This document shows positions 36,810 to 36,930 of a stretch of 36,930 nt of DNA, piece by piece; within the stretch, counting starts at the first letter, position 1; each line of letters begins with the position of its first letter. The translations under genes and the position numbers were made by a program. Source of the stretch: Promethearchaeota archaeon (lineage in GTDB: Archaea; Asgardarchaeota; Lokiarchaeia; Sigyniarchaeales; SOKP01); assembly GCA_016839915.1 (NCBI GenBank), contig JAEOTH010000201.1, forward strand, positions 1-36,930, read 5' to 3'. The notes under the pieces were generated by a model. That model was not told where the DNA came from, made no database searches, and saw only the letters and a list, made by a program, of their open reading frames with translations.

Positions 36810-36930
36810 ATGAGAAAACTAAAAAATCTAAAAAAGATAATTAAGAAAAAAATAGAACTAAGAAATAAGAAGAAAATTTCAATTTATAGACATAGATTTT
36901 CTAAAGAAATAAATTATATGGATTATGGAA
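36810..36930 (+). CDS. Start of a lysine-rich protein (runs off right edge)
   Basis: ATG at 36810 opens a frame that continues to the edge: MRKLKNLKKIIKKKIELRNK, then a basic stretch with YRHRFSKEINYMDYG. The strongly basic N-terminus may bind nucleic acid, but an AT-rich region can produce lysine runs by chance. Too short to identify. Confidence 0.35.
   Translation, partial: MRKLKNLKKIIKKKIELRNKKKISIYRHRFSKEINYMDYG

Noticed and set aside
1-36930. CRISPR array, insertion sequence with inverted ends, rRNA or tRNA gene
   Set aside because: No regularly spaced direct repeats, no transposase frame and no recognisable stable RNA gene were seen.

Overview
The window looks like an AT-rich archaeal chromosome, most likely an Asgard (Promethearchaeota, Loki-like) archaeon. 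The basis is: an Orc1/Cdc6-type AAA+ protein, BRE/TATA promoters about 25 nt ahead of starts or putative RNA 5' ends, near-perfect archaeal Shine-Dalgarno sites (AGGAGATGAT, GGAGGAGG), very large PKD/calcium-repeat/LamG-like surface proteins, and a TPR-CHAT protein. The phylum is inferred; no rRNA or tRNA gene is present to settle it.

Layout. (1) 1-16,900: two giant minus-strand surface-protein genes, one running off the left edge (at least 1,497 codons) and one of 3,706 residues. They share LamG-like modules. The 1.3 kb between them holds a series of strong dyads that look like a plus-strand structured RNA, plus an interrupted reading frame with a signal peptide. (2) 17.1-21.3 kb: small unknown genes, a RecB-like PD-(D/E)XK nuclease, a DUF2695-like protein, a deoxyribosyltransferase/TIR-like protein and an alpha-helical partner candidate. 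(3) 21.3-21.7 kb and 33.6-33.8 kb: two copies of a roughly 180-nt GC-richer element with a conserved promoter. Each sits just upstream of a minus-strand gene, a 44-aa SMP-like protein and an M50-type membrane protease, so it is either a structured 5' leader or an ncRNA family. (4) 21.9-32.4 kb: a TPR protein, a degenerate Orc1/Cdc6-like ATPase, then a plus-strand run of PD-(D/E)XK-like protein, AbiTii/HEPN-like protein and TPR-CHAT protease, which reads as a candidate anti-mobile-element operon. (5) 32.5-36.9 kb: a 56-aa WEKPS-motif protein, the M50 protease, an LRR membrane protein, a 51-aa protein with a strong SD, a two-gene operon of unknown function, a decayed coiled-coil gene and the start of one more gene.

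How it may work together. Regions 2 and 4 are dense in nuclease, NAD/nucleoside-hydrolase-like, HEPN, TPR and caspase-like folds, the usual parts of defence islands. The strongest candidate for a new system is 25.8-32.4 kb: a large protein with a C-terminal nuclease-like domain, an AbiTii/HEPN-like protein and a TPR-CHAT protease, which might be activated by, or act on, one of its neighbours. The second candidate is the paired RNA element. Both are inferences from sequence patterns.
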